Below, piece after piece: positions 1 through 10,215 of a DNA stretch of 64,000 nucleotides; within the stretch, counting starts at the first letter, position 1; each line of letters opens with the position of its first letter. Source of the stretch: Pholiota molesta. Taxonomy: Eukaryota; Basidiomycota; Agaricomycetes; Agaricales; Strophariaceae. The notes beneath the pieces were generated by a model. It searched no databases and was not told where the DNA came from. It worked only from the letters and a program-made list of their open reading frames with translations. The stretch covers positions 1 through 64,000 of the forward strand of contig JACGCK010000210.1 in the NCBI GenBank assembly GCA_014925825.1, in the 5' to 3' direction. A program made the position numbers and the translations under genes.

Positions 1-1679
1 CGGTGCGTGGACTGCCTTGCTGGACCTATTATATCGCCAAATCGGCCTCCTAATACATTATCGGTTTTTCACTGATCCGTGTATTATTTGTAGGGATTCA
101 TGGTCGGTTCGGTTCTCAATATGTATCTGACGCCTCGCCTTGGCTTTGGAAGGGTAATTTTAAAAAACTAACTCGTATTCTAGTCCAACACTCTGACTTC
201 ATATATTATAGACGCTAATTTTTGGTTCTGTCCTTCAACTGGCTGCCTACTGTATACAATGTAGCGCTCCTCCATATCCTGTTTTTGTACTAGGCTATGT
301 TATCAGTGGCATGGGAATATCTCTCCAGGTAGGTGTTTTTAGCCACTGTGCTGAGATCTTAACACAAGCCCGAATATAGGACGCCCAAGCCAATGGCTTT
401 GTCGCAAGCTTGAAATATAATGCTATTTCAAAGATGGGCTATGTACACTCAGCTTACGGTATGTACTCTATTTCACTATGTATTGTATTTCTTTCGTTAT
501 CTAACTGCTAATCTTGTGCATTATACTTGGCGATATCAGGCTTTGGGCTGCTTATAGCACCTTTCGTCTCGACACAATTCGCTCAACAGCCTCGCTGGTC
601 GTTCCATTTCCTCGTCTCCCTCGGGATGAGCCTCATAAATGTTACGTCCCAATTCGCCATGTTTAGATTCAAGTCATTGGACGGTGAGCGAAATTACACT
701 ACCGAAGTATATTGTACGATTTACAGGATCCTCTGATTATTTGTAGCATGTCTTGAAGAAGGCGGCGAGCCTCCAGTGGCCAAAGCACCCGCTGAACACG
801 CCAACAGTCTCTTCAGTCAGGTCATGCGAAACTGGAGGATTCATGCTATTGCAGCATTTCTGATCGTGTATCTCGGAGTCGGTGTGACGCTATCAGGTAA
901 GTGGCGTAACGGGCGCTTATTCTATTCGAGCGTACAGCCAATACGGATTTACAAATTTACTGCTAGGATGGATCGTGACTTACATTATCAACGTGCGTGG
1001 AGGAGGGCCATCTGCAGGATATATATCCGCTGGTCGTTCTGGTGGTGGGTCTTGAGCGCTTTCCTGGGCTTGAAAAGGCAATTAATGATAGTGTTGCTTA
1101 GGCGTTATGTTTGGGCGAACTGCGCTCCTTTGGGCTAACAAAAAGGTAAGTCGCCTACTGGTGTAGTGGAGAGCACTGATATTCATGTTGCACAAGATCG
1201 GCGAACGAAGAGCAATATTCTTATACTCTCTAATTTGCATCGGGTAAGAAATCTCCACCAAATCCAATCACCTCGTAATTATACTCATTCACACCTTCCC
1301 AGTCTCGAAATAGTCATATGGCGCGTCCCCTCGCTCATAGGAAACGCTGTAGCGGTTTGCATCGCCGGCATATTCCTAGGGCCCATGTATCCCATGGCCG
1401 TCAACCAGGCCACACGCATCCTCCCTGCGCACGTCCTCACCGGCGCGATCGGCTGGATCGCCGGGTTTGGGCAGACGGGGAGCGCGCTCGCGCCCTTCAT
1501 CACTGGCGCGCTTGCGTCCCGCGTGGGTTTGCAGGTTATGCCTCCCTTGTGAGTGTATTTGCTGTGGTTCAGAGTTGGGAGGCTGACTTCGACCTTGTAG
1601 TGTAATGGGTTTGACGGTGTTGATGATGATTGTATGGGCGCTGGTACCGAATACGCCTTACAAATCTTCTGCTTCATGA
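1..1679 (+). CDS. MFS transporter, fucose permease/Bsc6-like (copy 1, 5' end outside window)
   Basis: A multi-exon gene for a 12-span major facilitator carrier of the fungal fucose-permease/Bsc6 type. The solute is unknown; a plasma-membrane sugar or small-molecule role is inferred from the family. Exons read by eye are 1-2, 94-153, 212-328, 380-458, 540-683, 747-896, 967-1044, 1102-1145, 1197-1243, 1303-1548 and 1601-1679, and all keep frame. They encode typical family pieces such as GFMVGSVLNMYLTPRLGFG, SGMGISLQDAQANGF, GFGLLIAPFVSTQFAQ, GGVMFGRTALLWANKK and IAGFGQTGSALAPFITGAL. No stop breaks the spliced frame, so the visible part looks functional. The first ~116 residues lie before base 1, as judged from the complete inverted copy at 49330-51428. 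The 10-bp length difference between copies falls inside the first intron. Confidence 0.85.
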
Positions 1680-1790
1680 ATTGCCATTTTGTGAGGTTCC
1701 TGATGATGAAGGAAGATCGATTTTGTAGGCTGCAGTCTGTAACTACTGAAAGTGGTACCGATTATACCAACCTATTTCTCTCACGTTTAA
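1..1790 (+). repeat. Arm 1 of an inverted segmental duplication (partner 49190-51020)
   Basis: Base 1 corresponds to base 51020 of the other strand. The two sequences then run in parallel through the whole MFS gene and about 110 bp of its 3' flank before diverging near 1790-1800. They differ by scattered substitutions and small indels, both in introns and at the last codons. The arm certainly extends left of the window, because copy 1 is cut within the gene. Confidence 0.9.
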
Positions 1791-2077
1791 GAGGCCATTT
1801 AATAGCTTCTCGATCATGTTACTTATATAGAGAGCTCGTCATTGGCGCCCTGTATTATCATATTTGTTCTTTTTCGTTGTTCAAAGTCCTCCTTACTTTC
1901 AAGGGTAGTTTGAATCATGGAAAAGCAAGCAAGGTTTCTCGAACTCTTTTTTGATAAGTTGAAGAAATATAACCTTAAATTTACGAAGCTTGCTTATTGG
2001 CAATTCTGAACCTAAAAGGCAATGTAGATAAATTCAAAATTTCTGCGAACCTAACAAAGATACATGATGGAGGCTAC
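1680..2077. other. Intergenic, convergent 3' ends
   Basis: The first ~110 bp are still MFS-duplication sequence. The rest is AT-rich spacer between the 3' ends of the MFS gene (+) and the macro-domain gene (-). I see no further gene. Confidence 0.6.
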
Positions 2078-2850
2078 TTAATCAATTTCGCGGTGGGTAC
2101 TACGGCAAGCCTGAGCAATAGCAATTGCGCTTTTCCATTCCAGAGAGCTCCACTTCTCTGCGTTTTCAGAGGCATCGATATAATCTCTGACGGCCAACGC
2201 CATTTGCTGCGCACATCGCTCTGCAGAGACGCCTCCTACACCCGTCGCCAATCCCGTCATTAGGACTTTACGAATTTTCGTGCCCTCCCCGGAGGCATCC
2301 ACTGCCCGGTTATGGTGCTCCAGCGCAAGCAACAATGACCATACGCAATTGTACACGACTTCTCGATTCCATGTGACCGACTCGGGAATGCGCATCGTGG
2401 GGCACAGGGCGATGAAAGCACAGCCGTGCGAGTTGCCCTCGCACACGGAGCCTTTGAGTGGGATGAGGGTGCATGTAGCAGGGGGTGCGTAGCCCTTCCA
2501 CTGCTTATAGAGAGCGGCTTGGGCAACCCGGGTTGGCGCGTCTACATCGTCGGGGGAAAGCGCTTCAGCTAGGAAATAGTCAAATCTAATCAACGATGAT
2601 CGACTCGATGATTAGTTCAGCTTGTCTTTGAGAGATATGTTACTCACCCGCCATCCAGACGGCCATACGAGTTGGCTGGTGATACGATGCAGTCAAATTG
2701 GTTGTGCGGCGGGGTCAGGTCGGACAGGAAAGATTGGATCATCGAGAACTTGTCTCGATATGCTTCGGGGATGTGCTGGGCGATGGCACTCTGCCATTCC
2801 TCTATGAGCTTTGGTGAAAGATCCAAGAGGATGAACTGAAGACCGTCCAT
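2078..2850 (-). CDS. Macro-domain protein
   Basis: Two exons (2850-2648 and 2585-2078) separated by a 62-nt GTGAGT...TTAG intron encode about 236 residues. The first exon carries the macro-domain nucleotide-loop signature (DCIVSPANSYGRLDGG), and the frame runs across the splice into FDYFLAEAL. The second exon contains the late macro motif VLMTGLATGVGGVS, which in the family forms the loop contacting the ADP-ribose phosphates. Macro domains bind or hydrolyse ADP-ribose derivatives; which of these applies here cannot be told. The protein is a single-domain type common in fungi, probably cytosolic. It is divergent to the HCNGP-like gene, with a shared ~350-bp promoter region. The start is the first ATG in frame, and the coding length divides evenly by three after splicing. 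Confidence 0.8.
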
Positions 2851-3201
2851 GGATGAAGTTCAGGACCTGGGAAGCTCAGGATCTAGTGATAGTACTTCTG
2901 GGACACAAAGTCTATTGAAAAAGAAGTGCTCAATATTTATTCTAGACGATGAATAAAAGTAATCAATCACTAGCACTACACTTACGATGTATGAGTACTT
3001 GAGTACTTGAGTAGAGGTCGAGCATACGAATTGCCATATGTCCGTCGGTGAAAGAGGGCGACTGCATCAAGTGATGCCATCAGTTGTGGGCGATGAGATA
3101 AAAATAATAATGATTATAAAATGTCTAACATAGCTAAGCCTATTTTGGTTGTCGGAGTTTGCACACCTCTTGCCTCCTCCCTTCATTCAAGTTCAGTCAA
3201 A
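2851..3201. promoter_or_regulatory. Bidirectional intergenic promoter region
   Basis: A 350-bp spacer separates two divergently transcribed start codons. It is AT-rich and contains a short direct repeat, GAGTACTT repeated around 2993-3014. No clear TATA box was identified, so promoter assignment rests on position only. Confidence 0.4.
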
Positions 3202-4460
3202 ATGAATGGTAAATCCGTTTCAGTTTCTCGTAGAATCTATCTAAAGCACTCGTAGGACTCGTCGCATACGATAATGACTCTCCTAGTGACAACGAAGCCG
3301 GACCATCGACGTCTAACGGCGGCCAAAACTACACGAATGTGAGATAATTCGTCGCCATCCTCCTGCGATTGTTTCCATCTTTCTGGCTTTTATTCCGCGT
3401 CGGATAGGACAAATCAACGAAGCCAAGCGCTAAAGCCTCTTCTGAAGGTATGGTTTGGGTGCATTTCTGTTCCTCGAATGCTCATGTTTCTCGCAAGGAC
3501 GGCGCATACCTAAATCGCAAGTCATCATCAAAAGGCCGACCATCAGCCATAAAACCCATAGTCTACGTGCACATGTCTCAGACGACCTGACAGAACACGC
3601 GCGCCCAGAAGTTGCCAGCTCTTCCCGAGATGGTTCTGTGGACGTGTCTCGTCCCAGTCCATCGGAAGAACCTCAGGATGAGCTTCATCGGATCCGAAGT
3701 CTGCTACAACCTCCACCTATCCCAGATGTCCCAGATTGGGGTATTCCTGCAGAATCCTCGGAACCCTGTGACCCTGTGCTGCGGGTACGTCGTGTGTTCA
3801 TCCTGACATCGCTGCCACCTCATAGCTCTGCTTGCCGCAGACGAAACTGGCGCAATTCTCTGCGCTCAAAAACGACCCTGTGAACCCCAAACACTTCAAC
3901 GACTCTCTCATGTCTAATCGGTCCTTTCGAAACCCACATCTATATACCAAGCTTGTCGAGTTCGTGGATGTGGATGAACGCGCGACGAATTTTCCCAAGG
4001 ATATTTGGGATCCGAACGATGTCAAGCCTGATTGGTTTGCGCATCAAATTGGTATGTTGGATCCTCTTTCTTTCGACGATATCACATTCATGCCATCTTC
4101 ATCTGTCCCTTTCGCTTGCTTCTGTCCTTTCTCGGACCAAACCCTCTTGCACTGCTTTATTTTATTCTCGTCTCTGCGCTATTTCTCTTGGCCCACACTC
4201 TTCTTTCTGCACGGGCGCACCTCTTCCACTCTCCGGGCTGCAACTCGTGGGTCCGACAATTCAAAGCGGACGCGCAGAAAGAGCAATCCGAGAGACAATC
4301 TGCTTCCCAGACTCCCGGGAAACGCAGTCATATCAACTTCTCGTCTGCGAAAGACAAAGAGAGTGTGTCGAAAAGGGGCCGATTCCAACCTTACGGCTCG
4401 TCTGCGTTGGGAAAGGATCTGGGCTCGGGCGCTCGACCGAAAACGCGATGGGGGCCATGA
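3202..4460 (+). CDS. HCNGP-like (SAP30-binding protein family) protein
   Basis: Six exons (3202-3208, 3256-3338, 3408-3447, 3522-3784, 3841-4051, 4267-4460) total 798 nt and give 265 residues. The protein opens [11 protein letters not shown], as this family usually does. It continues with VIIKRP, the core [18 protein letters not shown], then [20 protein letters not shown] and [20 protein letters not shown], and ends in a basic tail TRWGP. This order is diagnostic of the HCNGP family, nuclear proteins linked in other eukaryotes to transcriptional regulation and splicing. The first exon has only seven coding bases. The last intron (4052-4266, 215 nt) is long for this window, but the frame is continuous across it (HQI to ADAQKEQ). 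Confidence 0.88.
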
Positions 4461-4924
4461 TGTCCTGTTCTTTCTATCTTATCTACCTTTCTCTTCAATG
4501 TAACAGGGATTTTGTGATAATGACGCGCAGCTTCTGACATCAGCGAAATAAGGCGGATGCAAGCAAGACATTTAATTAATTGTTGAGCTCCGTTGTAAAA
4601 GAAGACGCCCGAGGGGTTGTGAAAAGTTTATTTTCACAACCCCTCGGGCGTCTTCTTTTAAATTGCGGATTATTCAATTTTCCTGGTCTTCTTCGAAATC
4701 GCTCGAGGTAAACGTACCTTGCATTCAGAATAGCAGATGGGCTGGCGGGATAACAAGCGATCATATCCGCACTCATGTGGGCGGCTCGTTCCTTGGACCA
4801 AACTGACAATAACTCCACCTGCTATAAACCCCTCTCTCCTCTCCGTCCTTTCTTAACCTCATACCACCACCATCTCGCCCAATTTCGCCTTACACCAGCT
4901 TCAATCCCAACACCTAACAATAAC
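4461..4924. other. Intergenic region with hairpin and pyrimidine-rich promoter
   Basis: This is the spacer between the HCNGP-like gene and the next + strand gene. It holds the perfect hairpin at 4597-4659. A CT-rich stretch at about 4826-4860 just ahead of the 4925 start is typical of fungal transcription start regions. Confidence 0.5.
4597..4659. repeat. Perfect 29-bp inverted repeat with 5-nt loop
   Basis: Bases 4597-4625 are the exact reverse complement of 4631-4659, leaving the loop GTTTA. There is no mismatch in 29 pairs. The position is between two genes of the same strand, about 140 bp after the HCNGP stop codon and 265 bp before the next start. It could be a fold-back remnant, a 3'UTR structure of the upstream gene or a small-RNA precursor; nothing seen separates these. 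Confidence 0.9.
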
Positions 4925-7174
4925 ATGTCGGCGCTCATCCCGACGAGCTCTATCCTCAAACTCGCCTTGGCCGGGGGTCTCCTCGCTTTCCGCCCAGGCG
5001 ACAGAGGCCCTATGGGCAAGGAGCAGAAGGCGGGCGTCGCCCTCCTCGCCGGTGCTGCTGGGTTCGCCGTCGCGCCTACGATTTACCAGCTCGCCCACGG
5101 CCTCCGTGGGCCTGCGACGGTGCCCGCCAAGGTGGATCTTGTCCACCTCAGGCCCGCCCGCCCGAAGGCTACCGGCACCCGCCGCCCTGCGGGTGAGCCC
5201 ACGAAGACGAAGACCTGGGGCCCGGAGGCGGGTGCGGGCGGGAAGCCCAGGAACGCGGTGTTTGCGATCGCGGTGTGCGTGTTGGTTGCTGGCGGCGGAG
5301 CTGCCATGGTCCTCGGTCAGAGATCCGCTGCCTCGGCTGCGGGCGAGGATGGCGAGGAGCTCGACGATGTGGAAGATGTCCCCGCTGGTGGCGAGGACGC
5401 GGCGAGCGGTTCGGGTTAGTCGAGAGCTTGTTTGATGTGTCCTGAACTTACTCATCTTCCAACGCAGGTGGCGACTCTTCTGCTCCTGGCGATGGCGAGG
5501 ACGCGGCGAGCGGTTCGGGTTAGTCGAGAGCATTTTTGATATGTCTGAAACTTGCTCATCTTCCAACGCAGGCGGCGACTCTTCTGCTCCTGGCGATGCT
5601 CCAGATGATCCCTCTGGCGTCGGCGATGAGTCGGGTTAGTTTTCCTTGAATCATCGTTGGTACTTCGCTTAACTCGCCTTCAGATACAGTATCCAACGAC
5701 GCACATGCTTGCAATGGCGATGTGGGAGGTTCGCCTCCCCCTCCCCTCCTCCTTCGGAGACAGCCTCTGGCTCAGATGACGGCAACAAGGGCTGCGGTGT
5801 CTATGGCCTTGATTGGAAGGCTCTCTTCATCGCCCTGGCCGTAGTCGCCGCGTTCAAGAAGTACAAGGCGCTGCGTGCAATGAACGTGGACAAAGAAGAT
5901 CTCGCCCGAAACAGTATCCGCCCGCCCAAGTTACTTCCAAAGTACAAGAATATTCATCGGCGTATCTTCGTGATGGTGCCAACGCCGGTCTCCTCGCCAC
6001 CGCCTCCTGCGCTGCCTTCGCGTCTACGAAGCATTCAGCGATTTCGTCTCAGTTTGTGGATCTCGCTACGGTCGTGGACGACAAGGAGAAGCAACTCGCG
6101 CTTATCTACGACATCGCGATGCCCAGAATCTCTGCTTTCCCAGGACAGGTTGGGATGTGCGCCGGCGAATGTGTGCCCAGCGTCAAGGCCGCCGAGATGC
6201 CTTGGGAATGGGATGACGACCGGGAAAACCAGCCTCCTGTTGCGCTTCGCTTTGCCCTTTCTCCCGAAGAAGCACTGGATCAAATCATCGCGGCGGGCTC
6301 TGGGTCGCCTGTGGAGGAAGAGCCTGCAAAGTCTGCTTGGGGTATCGTCACTGGGACCAGATGGGGCTTTCGTCAAGCGCACTTTGGTCGTCGTTTTGGT
6401 TGCGGTTGTCGCCTATCTTTTCCTTACTATCGACCGCTTGAACGCCGCTATCGAAGACATCGATGAAGTAAATCGCCAAGTAAGTTTTCTCTTGCCTTTC
6501 TGAATCGATGTTTATCTGACCTTCTCCTATGATAGCAGGCCGTGAAAATGGAACAAGCCCCTTGCGACATCGAGGAAGAAGAAATCTATTACGACGCACC
6601 TTCTGAATCCACGGACGCGGACACTGAAATTGACACACCTGCGGACATTGCCTCCAACGCATCCATCACCGGAGAAGAAGTCGCGGACGAAGAGCTCACA
6701 GTCGAGGAGCCTGAGCAGACCATCCTCGCCGACATCGTTGCTGAAGTCAACGTCCGGAAGCGTTCCGTGTCGTCTCCTGCTATTTTCACCGGCCCCATCG
6801 AGGAAGTTGCACTCATTGAATTTATTTCGGTGCGTTCTTTTGGCTTTTTTTGAAACGTTGATTGCTGATTCAAACTCCTGTTGCAGCCCTCTAAGACTTT
6901 CCCTGACCACATGCCGGATATTGCGCCTGCTCCTCCTGCGGTTGAAGACCCTGCTTCAGCCTCAATTGCTCCTCCTGACATTGAGATCGCTCCTCCTACC
7001 CCAACCGTTCAGGAGCCCAAGGAGGTATTTCAGGAGACCCAAGAGGTCTTTGCCATCCCCGTTGTAGGCGAAGAACGGCCTCGTCGTCGCGTCCGCGGCG
7101 GACGTCGCAGCCATACTCGTACTGGGCACGGACGTGGAAATGGCCAAGCGGGTGGATCCTCTACGTTTATCTAA
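4925..7174 (+). CDS. Unrecognised multi-span membrane protein with tandemly duplicated exon
   Basis: I recognise no family. The ATG at 4925 follows a CT-rich leader. Exon 1 (4925-5414) encodes a hydrophobic N-terminus, a second hydrophobic segment (AVFAIAVCVLVAGGGAAMVLG) and an acidic tail. Exons 5468-5518 and 5572-5634 repeat the Gly/Asp/Ser/Ala-rich end of exon 1. A long exon from 5684 to ~6480 adds hydrophobic segments ALFIALAVVAAF and TLVVVLVAVVAYLFLTI. Exons from 6540 to 6830 and from 6887 to 7174 add an acidic, Pro-rich region and a basic Arg/Gly C-terminus. Within 5684-6480 the coding signal changes frame three times, near 5740, 5920 and 6375, each at a C or G run. Either the gene is decaying or the assembly has single-base errors. 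Codon use and splice sites elsewhere look healthy. Confidence 0.6.
5415..5571 (+). repeat. 104-bp tandem exon+intron duplication inside the membrane-protein gene
   Basis: Introns 5415-5467 and 5519-5571 are both 53 nt, begin GTTAGTCGAGAG and are nearly identical. The 51-nt exon between them (5468-5518) repeats the end of exon 1. The unit therefore has a 104-bp period, and because the exon is phase-symmetrical each extra copy adds 17 residues without a frameshift. The next exon (5572-5634) starts with the same GGDSSAPGD coding sequence and then diverges. Confidence 0.85.
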
Positions 7175-7310
7175 AGGACGAACAGCGACTCTTCTTCATC
7201 TTGTGTTTCTATCGGCTCTCAAGACGCGACGAATCTCGATTTTTGACTACTGTGGCCGGATGTTTGCTTGCGAATTTTGCCGCCCTCGAATGACCTCAAT
7301 TACGGGTACA
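7175..7310. other. Probable 3'UTR of the membrane-protein gene
   Basis: This sequence follows the stop codon and leads into the four-hairpin structure. No separate gene is visible. Confidence 0.4.
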
Positions 7311-7520
7311 GGAGTGTCGATTGACTGACGAGTTTATCGATGCTCCTCCACTTCCGGTGGGGATATTATCTGACGAGATAATGTCCCTACCACACCATGC
7401 TCCCATTGCGAGGCTAGGGCGCTGACGAGCGTCCTTGCCTTGTTGTGGGAGCATGGTGTTCGGTTGTGCTATTGAAGGCGGCAGCGCTGACGAGTGCACG
7501 CCGCTTTCATTAGCACACCG
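7311..7520 (+). promoter_or_regulatory. Four consecutive stem-loops with identical C(TGACGA)G hexaloop
   Basis: Four hairpins follow each other almost without spacer. Hairpin 1 is 7311-7346 (15 paired positions: 11 Watson-Crick, 3 G-U, 1 U-U). Hairpin 2 is 7356-7391 (15 pairs: 13 Watson-Crick, 2 G-U). Hairpin 3 is 7392-7459 (31 positions: 25 Watson-Crick, 4 G-U, 2 U-U). Hairpin 4 is 7461-7520 (about 25 pairs with one bulge and a small internal loop). Every one ends in the hexaloop TGACGA closed by a C-G pair (loops at 7326-7331, 7371-7376, 7423-7428 and 7488-7493). The G-U pairs work only if the + strand is transcribed, so an RNA element in the 3'UTR of the 4925-7174 gene is the natural reading. 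I know no described RNA family with this pattern. Confidence 0.8.
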
Positions 7521-8354
7521 AGGAAGAGGTCTTACCCTCAACGGTCATTCGTATATGGCGCACTCCCACCTCCCGCATCCGCACATCTCTTGGTCGTATA
7601 TTCCACAAATCGGTTCAAACGCCTCCGAGCCACGCTTGTCTACTCCTGTCCCTTGCTGTCTGCCTTAAATCAATTGTCTGGAAGAATTTGCTCTTTTCTT
7701 GCGAAACGCAAAGTTACACTCGCCCTCATCTCTGGCTTTTTATTCTGAAATCATATATCCATATTTTCTAGATCACCATTTCTTTTCTCTCAATATTTTC
7801 ATCATCGTTTCGTCTGCCTTTTTTTCCTGCCAGTGCCTCGTTTGATCTCCATTGTCCTGTCCTCGTCTTTATCATCTACTGTTTACCCGCCGTTTCTGTC
7901 AATGTATTACCGCCTCATGTAGCTTCTGGTCTGCGGTCGATGACTTCCATCATCAAAATTTTGATTCACTATCTATTCTTCATGGCCATTTTGTATCTAC
8001 CGCATCATGTAGTGTCTTCGGTCAGCGGTGTTTTATATCCTGAATTTATACATCATTTCTCTTATGGTGTCGGAGCTGAGCGCTGAGCGCTCGCTGAATT
8101 TTACTACTTATGAATGTCAGAATATTTAAGGTTAAATATTGGGCAAGTCGGAATAAAAATAATAATAAACTCGCTTGAGCTTGAGCACGAGTTCTTGCAC
8201 TGGAGTACACGTGAGAGTACGCAAAAAAATTTCCTTAGGATAATCGATTGGACTTCAGCTTCAAGCTTCAACGTTCAACTCGAAGCCCATTCTACTTAGG
8301 GCGTCCCCCACTTACTACCCCCCACCTCTGCCCAGCTTCATAGAGACCTGAAAT
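7521..8354. other. Intergenic, start of tandem duplication unit 1
   Basis: No gene is visible. From about 7712 the sequence is duplicated at 11951 onward and forms the upstream region of F-box gene A1. It is pyrimidine-rich, with several TTTTCT runs. Confidence 0.6.
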
Positions 8355-9716
8355 ATGGCCCATCTTTCTCATACACTGTCCCTTGATGAGTATACACTCA
8401 TCATCAGTGAAATCGACACATGGGACCAAAAATCCCGATCTAGCGTTTTAAAGGTTTTGGCTCTAACATGTCGTTTCTTCGTTCCACTCTGTCAAAAACG
8501 ATTATTTTCCCGCATCAAATATTCACCGTATAAAGTGGACACATTCCTGGACATCCTGTGCACTTCTCCGTATCTTGCAGATTATATCGGGCATCTTGAC
8601 TTTCGCAGTTATACCGACACGGGCGATAACACAATCCGATTCCTCGACAAACTCAACAATTTACTATCCTTGTCCATTAAGACGTTTGGAGATGATTGGA
8701 AAGCCCTCGATCCCCAGTTATCCGATGCCCTTCTACGTCTCATATCATCTCCCAATCTTCGCTCTCTCCAACTTGACGGTCTTCGAAAATTTCCCGTACA
8801 GAGCCTTCTGAAATTGGGAAATTCCGGATACCTTGAAACCCTAGATATCCGTGAACTAGGAATAGATCTAGGCGATATTCTTACTGTGTCGACAACCCTC
8901 GATGCATCAAATTCATCCTCGACCATTATACAACTATCGAAACTCAAAGTGTTTACGGGCAGCGCCTCCGCTGTGAATGTTCTCATGGGTGGATCAAGCT
9001 CCCCTTGTCGTAATCCTCCGGTCTTCGATTTTAGTCGGATGCGAGAACTTTGTACAGAATGGTGCCATGGTGATGATGTGGTTGTAGGCAAGCTACTGAT
9101 AGGCTGCGCGCCATTTCTTGAAGATCTGAAATGTACATGTGAGTATCTATCGACTGTAATTTTGGTTTGAAGAAAACTTATTTTTGGGCGCATAGTCCGA
9201 TATGTGGGGTCAACTGTAGAAAACTTCAGCGGCCTGGCAGAAGCCATTTTGAAAGGACCATCTCAAACACTCCGAAGGCTGAGGTTCGATACCGGCGAGG
9301 TTCCAGTCATAACTTACAGGGACCCTTTCTATGGAATTGTCGCTGAACTGGGACAGCTTGCAGGCCAGACGAAAGGTCTCGAAAGCATCGAGATGGAGTT
9401 CTTTATCCGCCTCGACTTGAAGGACGATCCCTACGGTCCCGACAGGCTGTTCCAGGCTATCTTGCACAAATGCACGCCCCTCGATGATCTTTTGGCTGAT
9501 CGAATTGCATTCCCTAAGCTGCGCTGTCTTTCGGTTCGCTTCGCCACACATCTGTACGATGGTACAAACGTTGTTGTCTATGATCCCGTCTTATGGCCGC
9601 AGCTCAGTGATGCCGCTCGTACGATCAAGCGGGACGTTTTTAAAAATGTGAAAGCTATTTCAACAATTAACTTTTCTTTCGATTTGGTCGGTTCATACAA
9701 TTTGCATGATCATTGA
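8355..9716 (+). CDS. F-box-like/LRR-like protein A1
   Basis: Two exons (8355-9138 and 9196-9716), split by a 57-nt intron, give 434 residues. The N-terminus (SLDEYTLIISEID, then VLALTCRFFVPLCQKRLFSRI) has the layout of the degenerate F-box of large Agaricomycete F-box families: a hydrophobic helix, then LxLxCRxFxPLCQxxLFSRI. It is followed by leucine-rich segments such as LRSLQLDGLRKFPVQSLLKL. Such proteins usually recruit targets to SCF ubiquitin ligases; the target is unknown. The protein is almost identical to A2 (12563-13924), with only about ten residue differences seen, and is a distant paralog of B1/B2. Confidence 0.75.
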
Positions 9717-10215
9717 TACTGTAATAATTTAGTCATTCACTGTTCTTGCCTTACTATCTTCCGAAGTTTTGAATGTCGGATTCGGAATATCGAATACTTT
9801 GGTGTGATTTCCTGTCCAAGGACTCCAAGCGCACATGTTGGTACAACAGAAACACTAGATTACTGACAACAGCGATTCCACAATTTGCTTCCAGCCATTA
9901 CAGATCTAAAACATAGACCATCTTTTTCGTCCAATTGTTTTTGATGAAATACACTCATCGTCCCCTTGCAGACTTGGATATCGGTTCGTATAGCATCGAA
10001 CCCCAAGAATTAAGTTGTTCAAGCGCTTTTGTGCCATAGGACGAGACGATTCCCGTCCAGGTATTATAAACTCACACTGCTGCTTTGCTGCTGCCGGCCG
10101 ATTGTCGTTGGGGGCTTGTTGGAGGCTATATGCACGTGAGGATACAACTTGATTGATTCCAGTGCTGGGCGTCTATACATAACTTGCTACCGACCACATC
10201 ATGCAAATCTGAAAC
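9717..10215. other. Spacer between A1 and B1 with fossil F-box 5' end
   Basis: The spacer has no intact gene. It contains a relic of another F-box gene start (9911-9961) and the promoter of B1. Confidence 0.6.
9911..9961 (+). pseudogene. Relic of the first codons of an F-box paralog (unit 1)
   Basis: The segment ending GATGAAATACACTCATCGTC aligns with the start region of the F-box genes, which read ATGGCCCAT...GATGAATATACACTCATC. The initiator is ATA here but ATG in the second unit (14118). The reading frame is lost immediately downstream. Confidence 0.6.

Noticed and set aside
1045..1101. Premature stop in MFS copy 1 after GRSGG
   Set aside because: The stop lies in a 57-nt GTGGGT...CTTAG intron; splicing restores the family motif GGVMFGR.
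7311..7520. Hammerhead ribozyme, because CTGACGA matches the CUGANGA core
   Set aside because: The motif sits in closed hexaloops, and no GAAA strand or third stem is placed to form the three-way junction.
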